Shown here: piece after piece, positions 9,505-21,563 of the stretch
How the letters are laid out: each line of letters begins with the position of its first letter
Position numbering within the stretch: position 1 is the first letter of the stretch
DNA from: Ashinkailepas kermadecensis
Taxonomy: Eukaryota; Arthropoda; Thecostraca; Neolepadidae
Reading direction: 5' to 3'
Assembly (NCBI GenBank): GCA_034440615.1
Contig: JAOTOM010005058.1
Coordinates: 310,001-374,000, forward strand
Length of the DNA: 64,000 nucleotides
The notes under the pieces: generated by a model
Databases searched by the model: none
What the model saw: only the letters and a program-made list of their open reading frames with translations
What the model was told of the DNA's origin: nothing
Position numbers and translations under genes: made by a program

Positions 9505-11308
9505 TTTGCAATTGCTCCTGCGGGCTCCATTTCGGCAATGAGGTAGCCATGGTTGGGGTTTCTGGCGATGAAGATACCCAACGAGTCATCCCCAGACTTG
9601 CTAACCCGCAGCATCTTGAACTGTTTGTTGGTGAAGTCGGCTGGCAAGGAGGGCATGGACGGCTGACTGGTCATGCCGTCAACTGTCTGGCCAAGGTGAC
9701 CCGTGGAGCGGGGTCGGGTCGGCGACCTCACGCTGTCTCGCGAGTTGCGTGTGCCCATGCGGATCCTGCCGCGCGCTGAGCAGGCTGGATCCGCCGGGTA
9801 TTCGCCTGTCTGCGGGTAAGCGTTGCTTCGCGGCTGAGCGTACCGGTCCGCCCGGTGACGTGGTTCGAAGGGGGCGGATCTGGCGTGGTACATGTAGTCG
9901 GAACTGTCGCCGCGGAGGTCGGAGACGCGAGAGTGAATCTGCAACACGTCACCACTGTTTCGCCGCCGCGGTCCCGCGTGCTGCCTCGCCGGGTGCAGGA
10001 TCTCCGGGTCGGACAGCACCTCGTCATACGAGGCGTTGTCCCACGGCATCGATGTCTGGGTTGATGTTTCGCTCACTTGATCTCGTATCAGGGACTTGCG
10101 CGGCGGCTTGGTCGGCCGCTTTTTGTGCTGCATGTACCGGCGCTGGGAGATGGGCTTTTCTATGTTGGGAAGCTGAGAGACGTTAGTGACATCACTCAGT
10201 CTTCTCTCCTTGGGTTGCCGGACGATGGTGTCGCTTCTCTCGGCGGCGAATGGGGAATCTCCGGACTTGTCATCACTTGCATGTGCTTTAGACCTGGCTC
10301 CTTGTGTTTTGTTCAAATCCTCATCAGAAGACGACGTACCCATCTGCGCGGAGTTGGTACCGTCAAAGCTCTTCTGTGAGCCGTGTGGACTGTCCTCACC
10401 GGAGGACCTCCGATCGCTGATTCTACGCGTGCTTCCTGCAGGCGAATCCTCACTTCTTCGCGTGCCATCGCTGTCATAACCGCTCTCATTGGACCAGGCG
10501 TGATTCAGTGGAAGCTTACGTGGCGTCCCTCTCGCAATCGGTGGGTCCTGCGCCAATTTCACGCTCTCCTCCGAGGTGATGCTGTTTGGTGATGTCAGAC
10601 TGGGGTCTGGCGGTGTTTGTCCTCCTTCGCCGGTGGGCTTTGACTTCGACTTGTTGATCTCGTGCGCTTGAGGAAGACGTCGAGGACGTGTGCCACCCAG
10701 AACGCCGTCGTGACTTCGCGACCTGATATCGCCGATCGTCACCTTCCGCCGCCGAGCCGGTTTATTTGACCCTTCAGACAAGGCGGATAGCTGGTGCGCG
10801 TCGGCATCCTCGTTAATCTGTCCACCACGCTTCTCGCCAACATCAACCATGTTCTCACAGCTCATGGTTTTTGTCGGCAGGTAGGCCGGCTGGTGCCACG
10901 CGCACTGCTGTTTCGACGCCTGCTTCTGTGAATCCTTCATGGTGGGCGGCATGATGTTTAGCTGGCTGGTGGAGGCGCTCCTGTAGAGGCTGACGCTGCG
11001 CTTCACGGACCGCGATGATCGCTGCACCTCATCCGGCTCCTCTGTCCCGGCGTCGGAGCCGCGCCTCTCACGCAAATGCCCGGCACCGCCCCGCCTCGGC
11101 ATGGCGGGCATTCGGAAGAGGTTGCGGATGCTTTCCACGCGGTCCAGACGCACGCGTCTCTCCGAGCGGAGACTGTGCGTCTCGGCGTCCGGGTCGGAGA
11201 CGCGCCACCGTCTCCGACCCGAATTGGGACCGCTGATCTGCTCGCTGCTGCCGGAACGGGTCAGCCGCGAGAGGCGTCTGCCCACTCGCCGACCCCACGT
11301 GGAGGACT
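9505..11308 (-). CDS. PDZ scaffold gene, large exon: disordered region and first half of PDZ 1
   Basis: An 1804-bp exon with no stop in frame. It begins after CATCTGTTGCAG with (E)SSTWGRRVGRRLSRL and ends at GTAAGC. The first about 560 residues are low-complexity, rich in Ser, Arg, Pro and Asp, with many basophilic phosphosite-like RRxS patterns (for example KRSVSLYRSAS, RRRNSGD) and no fold that I recognise. The last 38 residues (from about 9620) start PDZ 1: KMLRVSKSGDDSLGIFIARN, then GYLIAEMEPAGAIA. The PDZ continues in exon 7554-8179. GC-rich wobble positions and loss of open frame outside the splice sites support real coding. The entry phase (two bases) fits the single spare G of exon 15210-15375. 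The very large linker-coding exon is typical of multi-PDZ scaffolds. Confidence 0.93.
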
Positions 11309-11373
11309 CTGCAACAGATGAGCGCGACATTGGGGACCATGATCGGTACATGCATGCACAAAACATAAACATT

Positions 11374-11378
<5 letters not shown>

Positions 11379-11455
<77 letters not shown>
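11379..11455. repeat. (AT)n microsatellite just upstream of a splice acceptor
   Basis: About 38 uninterrupted AT units, located 71-147 bases upstream (in the gene's sense) of the acceptor of exon 9505-11308. Open frames of alternating I and Y across it are artefacts. Confidence 0.95.
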
Positions 11456-11456
<1 letters not shown>

Positions 11457-12840
11457 GACCGTGATGCACAGTGCACAGTCATGCAACTGACCTATTCATT
11501 GACATATTCGAGAACCTTGAAAGAGCAATGCAAATTTGAAGCCAAACAGGAGTAATGAGCTTATTTGACCATTGTTGACCTTGTGAGATACATTCACCTT
11601 AGTTATTCGACATGGACCCAGCGAACGCCAACATATATTGGGAGGACACATTTCACAGCATCAAATACAAATATCTAACCCAACGGAATATTACTTCTTT
11701 AGTCTTCCTTTATGGTGGCTTCCTTTGGCTGCGGGTGCTAGCTACTGTGATTGTGAGTGAGTGCGTGGCTATGAAATAAATGGCCATACAATATTGATGA
11801 AATAAGTGTGCTAACTCTTACTAACAATGTAAGTAAACGGTCAACAAATTGCCATAGTGTGACAAGCTCGCTTCGTGTATGCTACGCCTTGGGATGCGAG
11901 CCTAGCCTAATTAAAAATTGTAGTGTCCTGAAAGGGTAGTTCAGTCCTTTGACGTTTACTTTGACGTAACAATTATCTTGGGAAGATGATGTCACGATCA
12001 GCCGGTCTTTGTGAGAGGTTGAGGGACTTTCGACTTTCGACGAAAATGTGCGTGGAAGGAGGAGGGGGTGCACGAAGAGTTTGAGGGCAATTGCTTTCCA
12101 TGTAACGTCCTTAGCAGGATTAATGGCTGAGATTCGCGAAAGGTGGGTGGGGAGGGGCAGACCCCATGCGCCGTGCTGTTTTATCCTTCTTGTCTTGGCC
12201 CAAACCTGACAGTTATTACTCGTGAGCCAATCCCTGCGTGACTGTCATGACTTGAAATGATCATGAGAAACAGCAAGATATAATTAATAACCAGTTCTTA
12301 TGCCACTGCATGGGAAGGCGGTTCCTCACCAGCCAGTCGAGGAACACGAAACTGGCTGCATTCGAAAGCTTCCAGTAGGATTTTCGCCATCGATGGTCAA
12401 CATTTTCGTGCCATGTAGCGATCTCGAGCGCTCTAATGCGCCGATATGTAGATCATGGTCAAAATTCAGCGCAACGAAGGGAACTTTCACCCAAAGTTGC
12501 GGCTAGTCGGCACCGCACTGTACTGGACTTCCTTGTCACCTCATGCCAACGAGGCGGTGAGCCACGAGTCGCGCGATATGTCCAGCGTCGTGGTGAGCCC
12601 GGAAATGCCTTCTGGCTGCGATCATGCCCACTCGGCGGTCGTTTCTCAGTCGGGTGGCGAGGTAGCTGCGGTGAATTTATGATACGATCGCCCACCGACC
12701 GCCGGCGTCGCAGGTTCGCCGGGATTTGGAATCAACCCACTGTCCAGCGCCCTCTAGTTACATGACATGAAGTCTGCTGATCGAACAGCGAGCAGCACTG
12801 ACTGATGGAGGTACATATAAGTAAATATATAAATATAGTA
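11456..12840. other. Intron of the PDZ gene, middle part
   Basis: Part of the 3.9-kb intron 11309-15209. Mostly AT-rich with a GC-richer patch at 12470-12760. No domain, RNA gene or mobile element is recognised apart from the possible CTCF-like motif near 12744. Confidence 0.6.
12744..12761 (-). promoter_or_regulatory. Possible CTCF-like motif
   Basis: On the minus strand the sequence AACTAGAGGGCGCTGG matches 12 of 14 positions of the widely known CTCF core (CCASYAGRKGGCRS). CTCF is present in arthropods and vertebrates. A match of this quality is expected by chance now and then in 64 kb, so it is weak support. It lies in an intron, at the edge of a GC-rich patch and about 80 bp from a long AT repeat. 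Confidence 0.2.
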
Positions 12841-13040
<200 letters not shown>

Positions 13041-14173
13041 ATTCCGTACATATAATAGCCATATGCTTATATACACGTAACAAAGTGGTTCATGTGGCAT
13101 TTCGCTCGAGGATAATCTTCGACAGCGATTCGCGCCATAGGACTTCTCAAGGTCTAATTATTTTCTCACTCGGACTGTATAACTCAAATAATGCTGGGTG
13201 AATAAAAGGAATGCTGGTCAAAGGTGGAAGGCAAAGGTAGAGAAAATGGCAAGTTCGAAAGTGCCTGCAAGCTTCCATTTCGGTGCATTTTGGTAGTATT
13301 CACATGTATGCACACTGGCAGGCACTGCTCGTACTCTTCAGCAATGGTTCTAAACGGGATATGTTTTAAATCTGTAGGCATCCAAGTGTATCAGCAAGAG
13401 ATATTATTGTATTGATACAATCTGAATGTGGAGCCTGTCCAACAAGAAACAATGTGATGGGAAGAAGACCGCAAGCATGAGCTTGCATCTATATTTGTAA
13501 TTATTTCTAACATGCAGCGACGAAGGGACGAAGCGTGAAATGGTATTTGTCTAATCTCCCAGGAATTACATTTGAAGATTCATCCACTTCTGAAGCTGAG
13601 TATTGGGGCATTAACTAATGGGGCGCATACATAAAACATTTTCAAAAAGATGCTGGATTTCGGCTTCACATTTGATTTAAAATTTGCTAAAATTTGAGGA
13701 GGTGGGATTTGATTGAAATCCCCCTTGTACAGAGATTGAGGATGTTGACTAACATCACTTTTCTACAAGATTCTGATTATCCTTGGCCATGACTCAAATG
13801 TCCGGAGATCCGTCTTCACCCGAGCTTTTAACACTTGCCCTTGCTCATCCAGCACCTCTGCGGGCGTCTTATTCAGGTTTTAACAACTATCTATTAGTTT
13901 TGGTTGAAGGAACAGAAGCCCATTATCCAACGCTACCTGCATTTGGTGCGCATGTAACTTCAGAACGCAAGTATTTCCCGGTGCGAGCCAAGCGCGTGCA
14001 GCAGCGCACCCCTCCGACAACTGGCTTCGATTCCATCCCTCCTGTAACCCAACTCGCTCCTTCTGAGCATCCTGGCGTCTGATCTCTCGAGACGGCGCGT
14101 CGGCGCGAGTCGAACCGGCCCGACAGGTCAACGTCCGGCCATGCGGGTCTCGTTGGCGACAGGGCGTGATTAG
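13041..14173. other. Intron of the PDZ gene, nothing recognised
   Basis: AT-rich unique sequence becoming GC-richer from about 14085. Short open frames on both strands carry no recognisable motif. Confidence 0.6.
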
Positions 14174-14354
14174 CATAACGCCCTGGGGTGAGATCCGTCA
14201 GCACGCGCCGCCCTCGGTAACCACCGGTAGCGGACCATCAAGAAATGGTCACACAAGGGTTGACATAACGCCCTGGGGTGAGATCAGTCAGCACGCGCCG
14301 CCCTCGGTAACCACCGGTAGCGGACCATCAAGAAATGGTCACACAAGGGTTGAC
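14174..14354. repeat. 90-bp tandem duplication
   Basis: Two consecutive, almost identical copies of a 90-bp unit beginning CATAACGCCCTGGGGTGAGA and ending CACACAAGGGTTGA. Near identity suggests a recent event. Confidence 0.95.
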
Positions 14355-15209
14355 ATTCGCTGGTGAGGTGCCTCGAGCCGCAGCACACCCGATAACACAG
14401 GCTGCCACTGTCAGTAGCAGGAAAGTCACGGACCAAATGTCAGCTGGTGACGGAGATATATCGGCTGGCGCTTGGAGAATCGAGGCATGCAATGGCGGAA
14501 TACACGCAATTTTTCCTTGACGTTCGTCGGCAGCTAGCATGTCAGAAGAGGGTGAGAATGTCAGACTGCTGGGTTGATAATGGGCACATGCATGGCGGTG
14601 TGACGTCACTATTGACAAGTACATTATTGAGATGAACTGCATTGAACTCGATAATTGACTGAAAGTGGACATTGGCAGAGATTGTCATTCTTATGAAATC
14701 GCTACAATGGCTTGGCCCATTTGGCGAAAGTATGTTCTCGGTGTGGTTTTGCTTCTATTCCATTTGACTCATTTTACAGTCGTGAACTAATACAAGAAGG
14801 TAGCTTTAATTGACCTGGTAGGATTGTGCTGGTTATATATGCACTATTCGAACGCGGTTCACTAACATTGAACTATGGTCTTCGTGTACAATTGTGGAAT
14901 TATAATTTAACACGAATCGTCCTGCATGCATGCGCCAATCGACAAACATATATATTCTTCGAAAACGAAAGCAAACGATGTACGCGATGTGCGCATTCGA
15001 GAAAATAGTATTTGAACGAGGGTCGATGTATAGCCATATTTAGAAATAGCGTTACTTAACATTACAAGCATTAAATGCGGTCAATTTAGAACCCATCATA
15101 TGCTACGTGCGTCATGGATAACGTAAATGGGCCTGGTGTAGTTGGCACAATAAACCAGCGAAAATAATTCGCTATGCACCTTTGATGTATGTGATCGGCA
15201 TACACTCAC
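14355..15209. other. Intron of the PDZ gene, distal part
   Basis: Unique AT-rich sequence up to the donor of exon 15210-15375. Nothing recognisable. Confidence 0.6.
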
Positions 15210-15375
15210 CTTTTCGATTGTGTTCGTCCACCGACATGTAGACGTTGGTTGGTTTGATGAGGGGCGGTGCTGTGGGATCCTCCGGGTCACCGCCCTCCTC
15301 CCGCCGGAGGGGAGACAGACTGACCAGCTGGGGTGCTGAATCAGAACCTCTCCGCCGGAACAACCGCATCTCAGC
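15210..15375 (-). CDS. PDZ scaffold gene, most 5' visible exon
   Basis: This 166-bp exon lies between the acceptor TTGTTTGCAG and the donor AAAAG|GTGAGT, read on minus. It encodes 55 residues beginning AEMRLFRRRGSDSAP and ending NVYMSVDEHNRK, with one spare G. That G plus AG from exon 9505-11308 makes the Glu before SSTWGRR, so the exons are phase-compatible. The peptide is low in recognisable structure: Arg- and Pro-rich with an acidic EEGGDPEDP patch. It is assigned to this gene by strand, position, splice quality and phase; homology alone would not place it. It starts in phase 0, so an upstream exon must exist at higher coordinates, but I could not find it. Confidence 0.75.
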
Positions 15376-16030
<655 letters not shown>

Positions 16031-16110
16031 GCAGTGGATGACGGGCACTCCTGCCCGGTAATGTGGCCGGATGGAGCACGGATGCCGCTATCAGTGGATG
16101 GCGTACGCTC
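16031..16110. repeat. Diverged outlying copies of the 60-bp minisatellite
   Basis: About 1.3 copies of the unit that makes up 16355-16930 (ATGTGGCCGGATGGAGCACG, then GATGCCGCTATCAGTGG). They are separated from the array by the dispersed repeat 16110-16331, as if that repeat had been inserted near the array edge. Confidence 0.75.
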
Positions 16111-16331
16111 TCGTGCTGGACACATGCTACAAGTACAACTAAGACAGGTAGCGAGGATAATTACGTGACAACTGAAATCAATCTGAGCTAGCCGGAAGTT
16201 TCCCGACACGGGTGCACGACTAACGGATGATTGCCATTCTACAGCCGAATGGTACCTGGAGGAACGCCGAGGATGCCGTTCGCTGATGTCGCCTCATTGT
16301 GTCCCTGAGCAAGATTCGGTTCATGTACGGG
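16110..16331. mobile_element. Dispersed 220-bp repeat, copy 1 (possible short mobile element)
   Basis: From CTCGTGCTGGACA to TTCATGTAC this matches 21318-21563 at about 85-90 percent by eye, in the same orientation. Both copies share CAACTGAAATCAATCTGAGC and GCCGAGGATGCCGTTCGCTG. No terminal repeats, tail or target duplication are obvious. It interrupts a 60-bp minisatellite, which argues for insertion of a discrete unit. No coding capacity recognised. Confidence 0.7.
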
Positions 16332-16354
16332 TCGGACACTACTGCCGAAGTGAA

Positions 16355-16930
16355 GACCGGATGGAACACGGAGGCCGCTACCAGTGGACGGCGGACGCTC
16401 CTTCCAGAGTATGTGGCCGGAAGGGGTACGGAGGCCGTTACCAGTGGACGGCGGACGCTCCTTCCAGAGTATGTGGCCGGAAGGGGCACGGAGGCCGCTA
16501 CCAGTGGACGGCGGACGCTCCTTCCAGAGTATGTGGCCGGAAGGGGCACGGAGGCCGCTACCAGTGGACGGCGGACGCTCCTTCCAGAGTATGTGGCCGG
16601 AAGGGGCACGGAGGCCGCTACCAGTGGACGGCGGACGCTCCTTCCAGAGTATGTGGCCGGAAGGGGTACGGAGGCCGCTACCAGTGGACGGCGGACGCTC
16701 CTTCCAGAGTATGTGGCCGGAAGGGGTACGGAGGCCGTTACCAGTGGACGGCGGACGCTCCTTCCAAAGTATGTGGCCGGAAGGGGCACGGAGGCCGCTA
16801 CCAGTGGTCGGCGGACGCTCCCTCCAGAGTATGTGGCCGGAAGGGGCACGGAGGCCGTTACCAGTGGACGGCGGACGCTCCTTCCAGAGTATGTGGCCGG
16901 AAGGGTACGGAGGCCGTTACCAGTGGTCGC
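16355..16930. repeat. 60-bp GC-rich minisatellite A, about 9.5 copies
   Basis: Nearly identical units (CCAGTGGACGGCGGACGCTC, then CTTCCAGAGTATGTGGCCGG, then a variable AAGGGGYACGGAGGCCGYTA). The period is exactly 60 bp, so all frames without stops run through it on both strands. These open frames are period artefacts: three overlapping frames are open at once. A single-base deletion near 16905 ends the register. Confidence 0.95.
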
Positions 16931-17838
16931 CGCTGCGGTAGCGTCGGCCTGCGCGCGCCACCCAGAGTAGCGGTGCGCACTGCTCACCGCTGGCTCCATT
17001 ATGCCTTGTGGACCGTTGACGAGAAACGCAATGGCGTCGTTGTGAACCCACTGCAATGGCCAAAGAACAGCGAGACTACCGACGTCACGGCCGCTCCCGC
17101 TGAGAAGCACAGTCGTGGATCAACACGGACGGTGCGGCCAGTCGGTAAAAACAAGTTTTTAGTGGCTATGTCGCCACAGCGCCAGGTGGTTGATCGGTTA
17201 TTTACGGACGGCCATCGGGACCGCTTGCGCTCAGTTTGTGTGTGAAAATGTGTTTTGTCGAGCGTATCACGATGTCGTTGAAATATCATGGGGTACTTGA
17301 CACCCACTATGGGTCTCACTCCGTCCCCATCGCTGAGACCGGAATCAAATGCGGAGGAAGATAATCGACCTTGATAGTCTTCACTTTCCCATGTAACGCC
17401 TCATCGGTGGTGACTTACTACCCAAATAAGAAAGGTGATATCGGCAAGGGATCCGAGGAGAACAAGTGGTTAACATCTATGAACAGGAATGATGCTAGCC
17501 TAAATTAATTCCGTCAAAAGCTTATTACATGCAAGCTTAGTGCAAACCCAGACCATCCTAGCAGCGACTGCTAAATAACTGGGAACAGGCTGTGTATGCA
17601 TGCAAGGCTAACTCAGATGGCATTACCTTAACTCTTGTGATAGTAGGACCATCTCTCGTCCTGCCACAGTGGCTGATATGCGACATCTGCCACTACATCT
17701 GGAGCTGGGCGAGAAAAAACGACATCTGTCATTGGTGGTGGCACTAGGCAACCTATCATTATTTGTCCATTGTACAAATACATTTGCTCGGAAAAAAACT
17801 CTTCATTCACTGCTGATGAAGAATGAAAGGTACGATGT

Positions 17839-17842
<4 letters not shown>
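16931..17842. other. Unique sequence, nothing recognised
   Basis: GC-rich flank of the 60-bp array fading to AT-rich sequence at about 17230. No domain or RNA gene seen. Confidence 0.5.

Positions 17843-17919
<77 letters not shown>
17843..17919. repeat. (AT)n microsatellite
   Basis: About 38 AT units without interruption. Confidence 0.95.
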
Positions 17920-17920
<1 letters not shown>

Positions 17921-18603
17921 CAACGGGGGTGGTGGCTAAGTGGTGTCAAGAGTTTTATCAATGCATGTCAGATGACGGCCACGTGAAGCGAAGAATTCTA
18001 ATCGATGCATGCAATGGCATGAAAACATATTCATCCTCCCGCAATAATTTTCGAAAAGCTCCGCCCCTTTCCAGAGATTCAAGACCATTCGGGTTTGTGT
18101 CAACAAACACAGAAGACTAGGATAAGCTTCTATCTTGTAGTGCCCATATCCATTTAATTGTGTTGCCATCCGAAAGTTGTTGGTACCGTTATGTAGCCAA
18201 ACGGCTATAGTTGTACCCAGTATGATTGCTTTTCAGTCATGTCCTTAACGTTCGGGCAAATAGCGGGCTTGTATCAGCAAACACGAAAAGACCAGGGTAT
18301 GCTTCGGCTTGTAATATCTAAGTCCGCATCTAGTTCTGATCATAGCTCAAAGACATTGGCACTGCAAGAGAGCCAAATAGCTGTGTCGTTAGATGTTGGG
18401 ATGTTTTATTTTCTCCCGTGGGTTTAACTTATGATAAAATAATCAGGTTATGCTGACGAATACGACAATACAAAATTAAGCTGAAAAATTATAGCATATA
18501 TATCTGTACCGAATTGTGATCGTGTTCAGATGTGTGTGATAGGGGAGAGGGGGGTTGGGGAAAAGATCCTCCCCCCACCAAAAAATATTTGGGGGTTGGG
18601 TTT
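17920..18603. repeat. Possible diverged tandem copies of an about 165-bp sequence
   Basis: Blocks near 18085-18220 and 18245-18400 share TTCGGG..TTGTGTCAACAAACAC / TTGTATCAGCAAACAC, then AGCTTCTATCTTGTAGT / GCTTCGGCTTGTAATA, then GTAGCCAAACGGCTATAGTTG / GAGCCAAATAGCTGTGTCG. A third weak echo is at 18655-18745. Identity is low, so this is an old repeat at best. Confidence 0.45.
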
Positions 18604-18639
18604 CCCCCCCCCCCCCCCTCCCCCCCCCCCCCCCCCCCC
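18604..18639. repeat. Poly-C run
   Basis: About 36 bases of C with a single T. It is flanked by GGGGTTGGGTTT on the left and GGAAAGGTTGGGCAACCC on the right, so G-rich and C-rich tracts face each other across it. Assembly errors in length are likely here. Confidence 0.9.
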
Positions 18640-18949
18640 GGAAAGGTTGGGCAACCCTACTTTCGGTGAGTGTCGTAAAACCAATAACCAACCAGATGTG
18701 TGAACTGTTTGGTAACCAAATAACTATGTTAGTACCCAATAGGTTTTGGAACTTTAAATCCCCCTTACCTTACCACAAATGCTTTTCAAGGAATAAGATA
18801 ACAACCAGAATATTACCGGCACAATCTCATTCCTACGCCAGACTCCCTAGAAACATATAGGCTAGCCAGATGCCAATTACCGGTTGCCTGGATCTTTCTA
18901 CTCGTTGAAGAAAAACCTGAAAACAATTGGATCATATAACAAGAATATG

Positions 18950-19045
18950 CATATGATCGGATATTAGTATATTCATATGATCGGATATTAGTATATTCAT
19001 ATGATCGTATATTATTCTACTCATATGATCATATATCATTATATT
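18950..19045. repeat. 24-bp AT-rich tandem repeat, 4 copies
   Basis: Unit CATATGATCGGATATTAGTA plus TATT at 18950, 18974, 18998 and (diverged) 19022. It contains the palindrome CATATG. Confidence 0.85.
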
Positions 19046-21317
19046 TTATGTCTCATATCAGAAAGCTCTCTCCATGCCCATGTGTATCGTGCATGCAGCC
19101 ACCAGGACTGGCAATTGTACCCGATACCGGAATTATCTTCCACTCTCCCACAAGTGTCGGATGCCGGTACAGACCAGCTGAGTGCGTCGGTGCGACGTCT
19201 GCTGGCAGCGCAGCTCGGCCGCCACACGGTTTTGTCCGGTCCGAGGCAAGAAGCAGGGTGGAGCTGTCTCCAGAGGCGGCGTAGTGTGTGACCCGACGGC
19301 GACCTCCACTCCATCTGTGTGCAACACCCTGTCCAAACTAACAAAGGCCGAACGAGGCAGTGCATATCCCACGATAGATGAACTCGAACACCACTATTCA
19401 CGAGGAAAAGTTCATTCTTGAACTTTTTCCTTTTGTTTGTGGCAGTTAGTCGTTCAGTTTCAGTCATAATTTCATGGGGTAAAGTTTAATTATCTGCAGT
19501 TTTCCACCTGGAATCCTTGCTCATGGGCTTTCGGGAAACCAGCTTGTTGTGGTGAGGTTTGAATGGGAATTGATGTCGGGGAATTCTTCTCTTTGACATG
19601 AGATATTATTTATCAACATGCCTTTAAAATGACATTAAATCGCTGTCTGTTTGGTGTAGCAAATTATTTCAAATCCAGGCTGACTGTAGAGTTTGTCTTT
19701 CATCGTATTGAAAAACTGAGCATTAGAGTGACGTAATGCAATAAGATTGTCATCACACACGATCAACTCCTAGCGCACGCTGCGAAACACTCCCAGTGTG
19801 TGAGGAGGTTGTCCATTTGATTCCTGCAATTTAATCCAACGAAAGTCCTACTGGAAGCGAATATGATGCCGCTTAGGTCATAATTACTGCATTTATGTCT
19901 ATTTCATTGCCATTTTATAAAAAGCGTCTGGCTGTCTATGAAGGAAGCATGTGTAGGTATAAGCATTCTTTTCATGTTTGTATTTCGCATTCCCAAATTA
20001 CTCCCTCACTCATTTTATGGCAATTGTCACTTGGCAGTAGTACCGTTTGCTAGATGGATGACGAATAGGGCCCAATAAGCTGTGCATCTCTTCAAACTTG
20101 GAATGGTTCTGAATTGCTTCGCGGTGCATTTTGTTTTCCCGGAAAATAACACCCAATGCAGCACTTAGATTCAGCCAGCAAAGGTAAGTGGTCTGTGAAA
20201 TGGCACATGACACTGTGAAATGGCATACTTACGCAAAAACACTACGAAATGCCATATTATGACAACACGTCACATTATAGAAGAATTGACAGCAAAAGAC
20301 ACACGCAACGTTGGAGCTGTGCAAGTCTATGCGGCGAAAAATTGCGATAGAGAATAGAAGCGGACATTCCGACTGACGAGCCCGTAGTGGGAAAACTCTT
20401 TGTCTGGAACTACTGAATGGGTGATGAAATCCGCCAATATGAGCACAATATGAGCAATAAATTAGCGTGTGCATTATATTGACAGGCGCCACGTTCATGT
20501 TTTGAAGATTCGACATGTTCTGCATCTTCTTTTACTCTTTCGACGCACCTAGGTTGAAAAAAACTCGCATCATTTTCGAGGTAAAACTTGATCAGCACCG
20601 CCAACCGCCTGCGTTAAGCCAATGACGCACGTCTCCATGCGGATGCACCATTCTACGCAAAGTGTGATTGTGATGGAACGCATTGGCCAAGAACGGGCTC
20701 CGCGTTGAGTATTTGAACCCAAATTATTGGTCTGCTTTGAGTATTCACCACTGTCGGATCCGATTACAAAGCATAGCGACTTTGTTGAATTCGAGTCCGA
20801 ACATACCAAATATTTCCCAACCGCTGGAAATTCTGACATATGAGCTGAAAACCCCCAGTCAAGATAGGTTAATGAGTATTTCTGTGCAAGGAGAACGCCA
20901 GAAAATATGGAGTTTTGCACCTTCTATCGATCTATTCCCGCCATAATGGCCACATATCTATTGGATCTGTTCATTAAAGACTTCATGGAAGGCTCACAGC
21001 TCGAAGACATTGCCTGATATACAATGACATAGAAGGAGCTGTAGAGAGACCAGAACCTCGAAGACCACCTGATCAAGTTGATTTGTTTTTGCCAACTGAA
21101 AAATACCTACATAACCTCCCTCTCTCGTAATTAGGCAATCACGACACCACACAACTGAATATGACGACACGGTATCGCACCTGGTCATATTACGCATGTC
21201 TAATATTGGAGCATTACTTTTATAACAAGTCCAATGATCCATTTCCAGTAAAGCAAAAAAAAGAGAACAGTTCATTGCAATACAGCACATTTAGCCGGGG
21301 TGAGAACCTATATTGAA
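19046..21317. other. Unique sequence with a small GC-rich island
   Basis: A GC-rich patch at about 19130-19340 has open frames on both strands, one preceded by an acceptor-like CATGCAG near 19098. No frame matches a domain I know, and no donor completes an exon. The remainder is AT-rich with nothing recognised. Confidence 0.5.
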
Positions 21318-21563
21318 CTCGTGCTGGACATGTGCTAAACTCGTGCTGGACATGTGCTAAAAGTACAGCTAAGATAGGTGGCGATCAGAATTAAGTGACA
21401 ACTGAAATCAATCTGAGCCAGCCGGAAGTTTCCAGATACGGGTGCATGGCTAACGGACGATTTCCATTCCACAGCCGAATGGTATCTGGAGGATCGCCGA
21501 GGATGCCGTTCGCTGCAGTCGTCTCATTGTGTCTCTGAGCAAAATTCGGTTCATGTACTGGGT
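21318..21563. mobile_element. Dispersed 220-bp repeat, copy 2
   Basis: Second copy of the repeat at 16110-16331, same orientation. Its left edge carries a 22-bp direct duplication of CTCGTGCTGGACATGTGCTA. There is no 60-bp minisatellite next to it, so the repeat moves independently of that array. Confidence 0.7.

Noticed and set aside
16220..17245. Four overlapping long open frames across the 60-bp array A
   Set aside because: Several frames on both strands are open at once because the period is 60 bp. At most one could be real, and none has a supported start.
19048..19421. Possible exons in the 19.1-19.4 kb GC patch
   Set aside because: Frames on both strands look moderately protein-like, but they overlap in antisense, lack matched splice sites and do not fit the phase needed upstream of exon 15210-15375.
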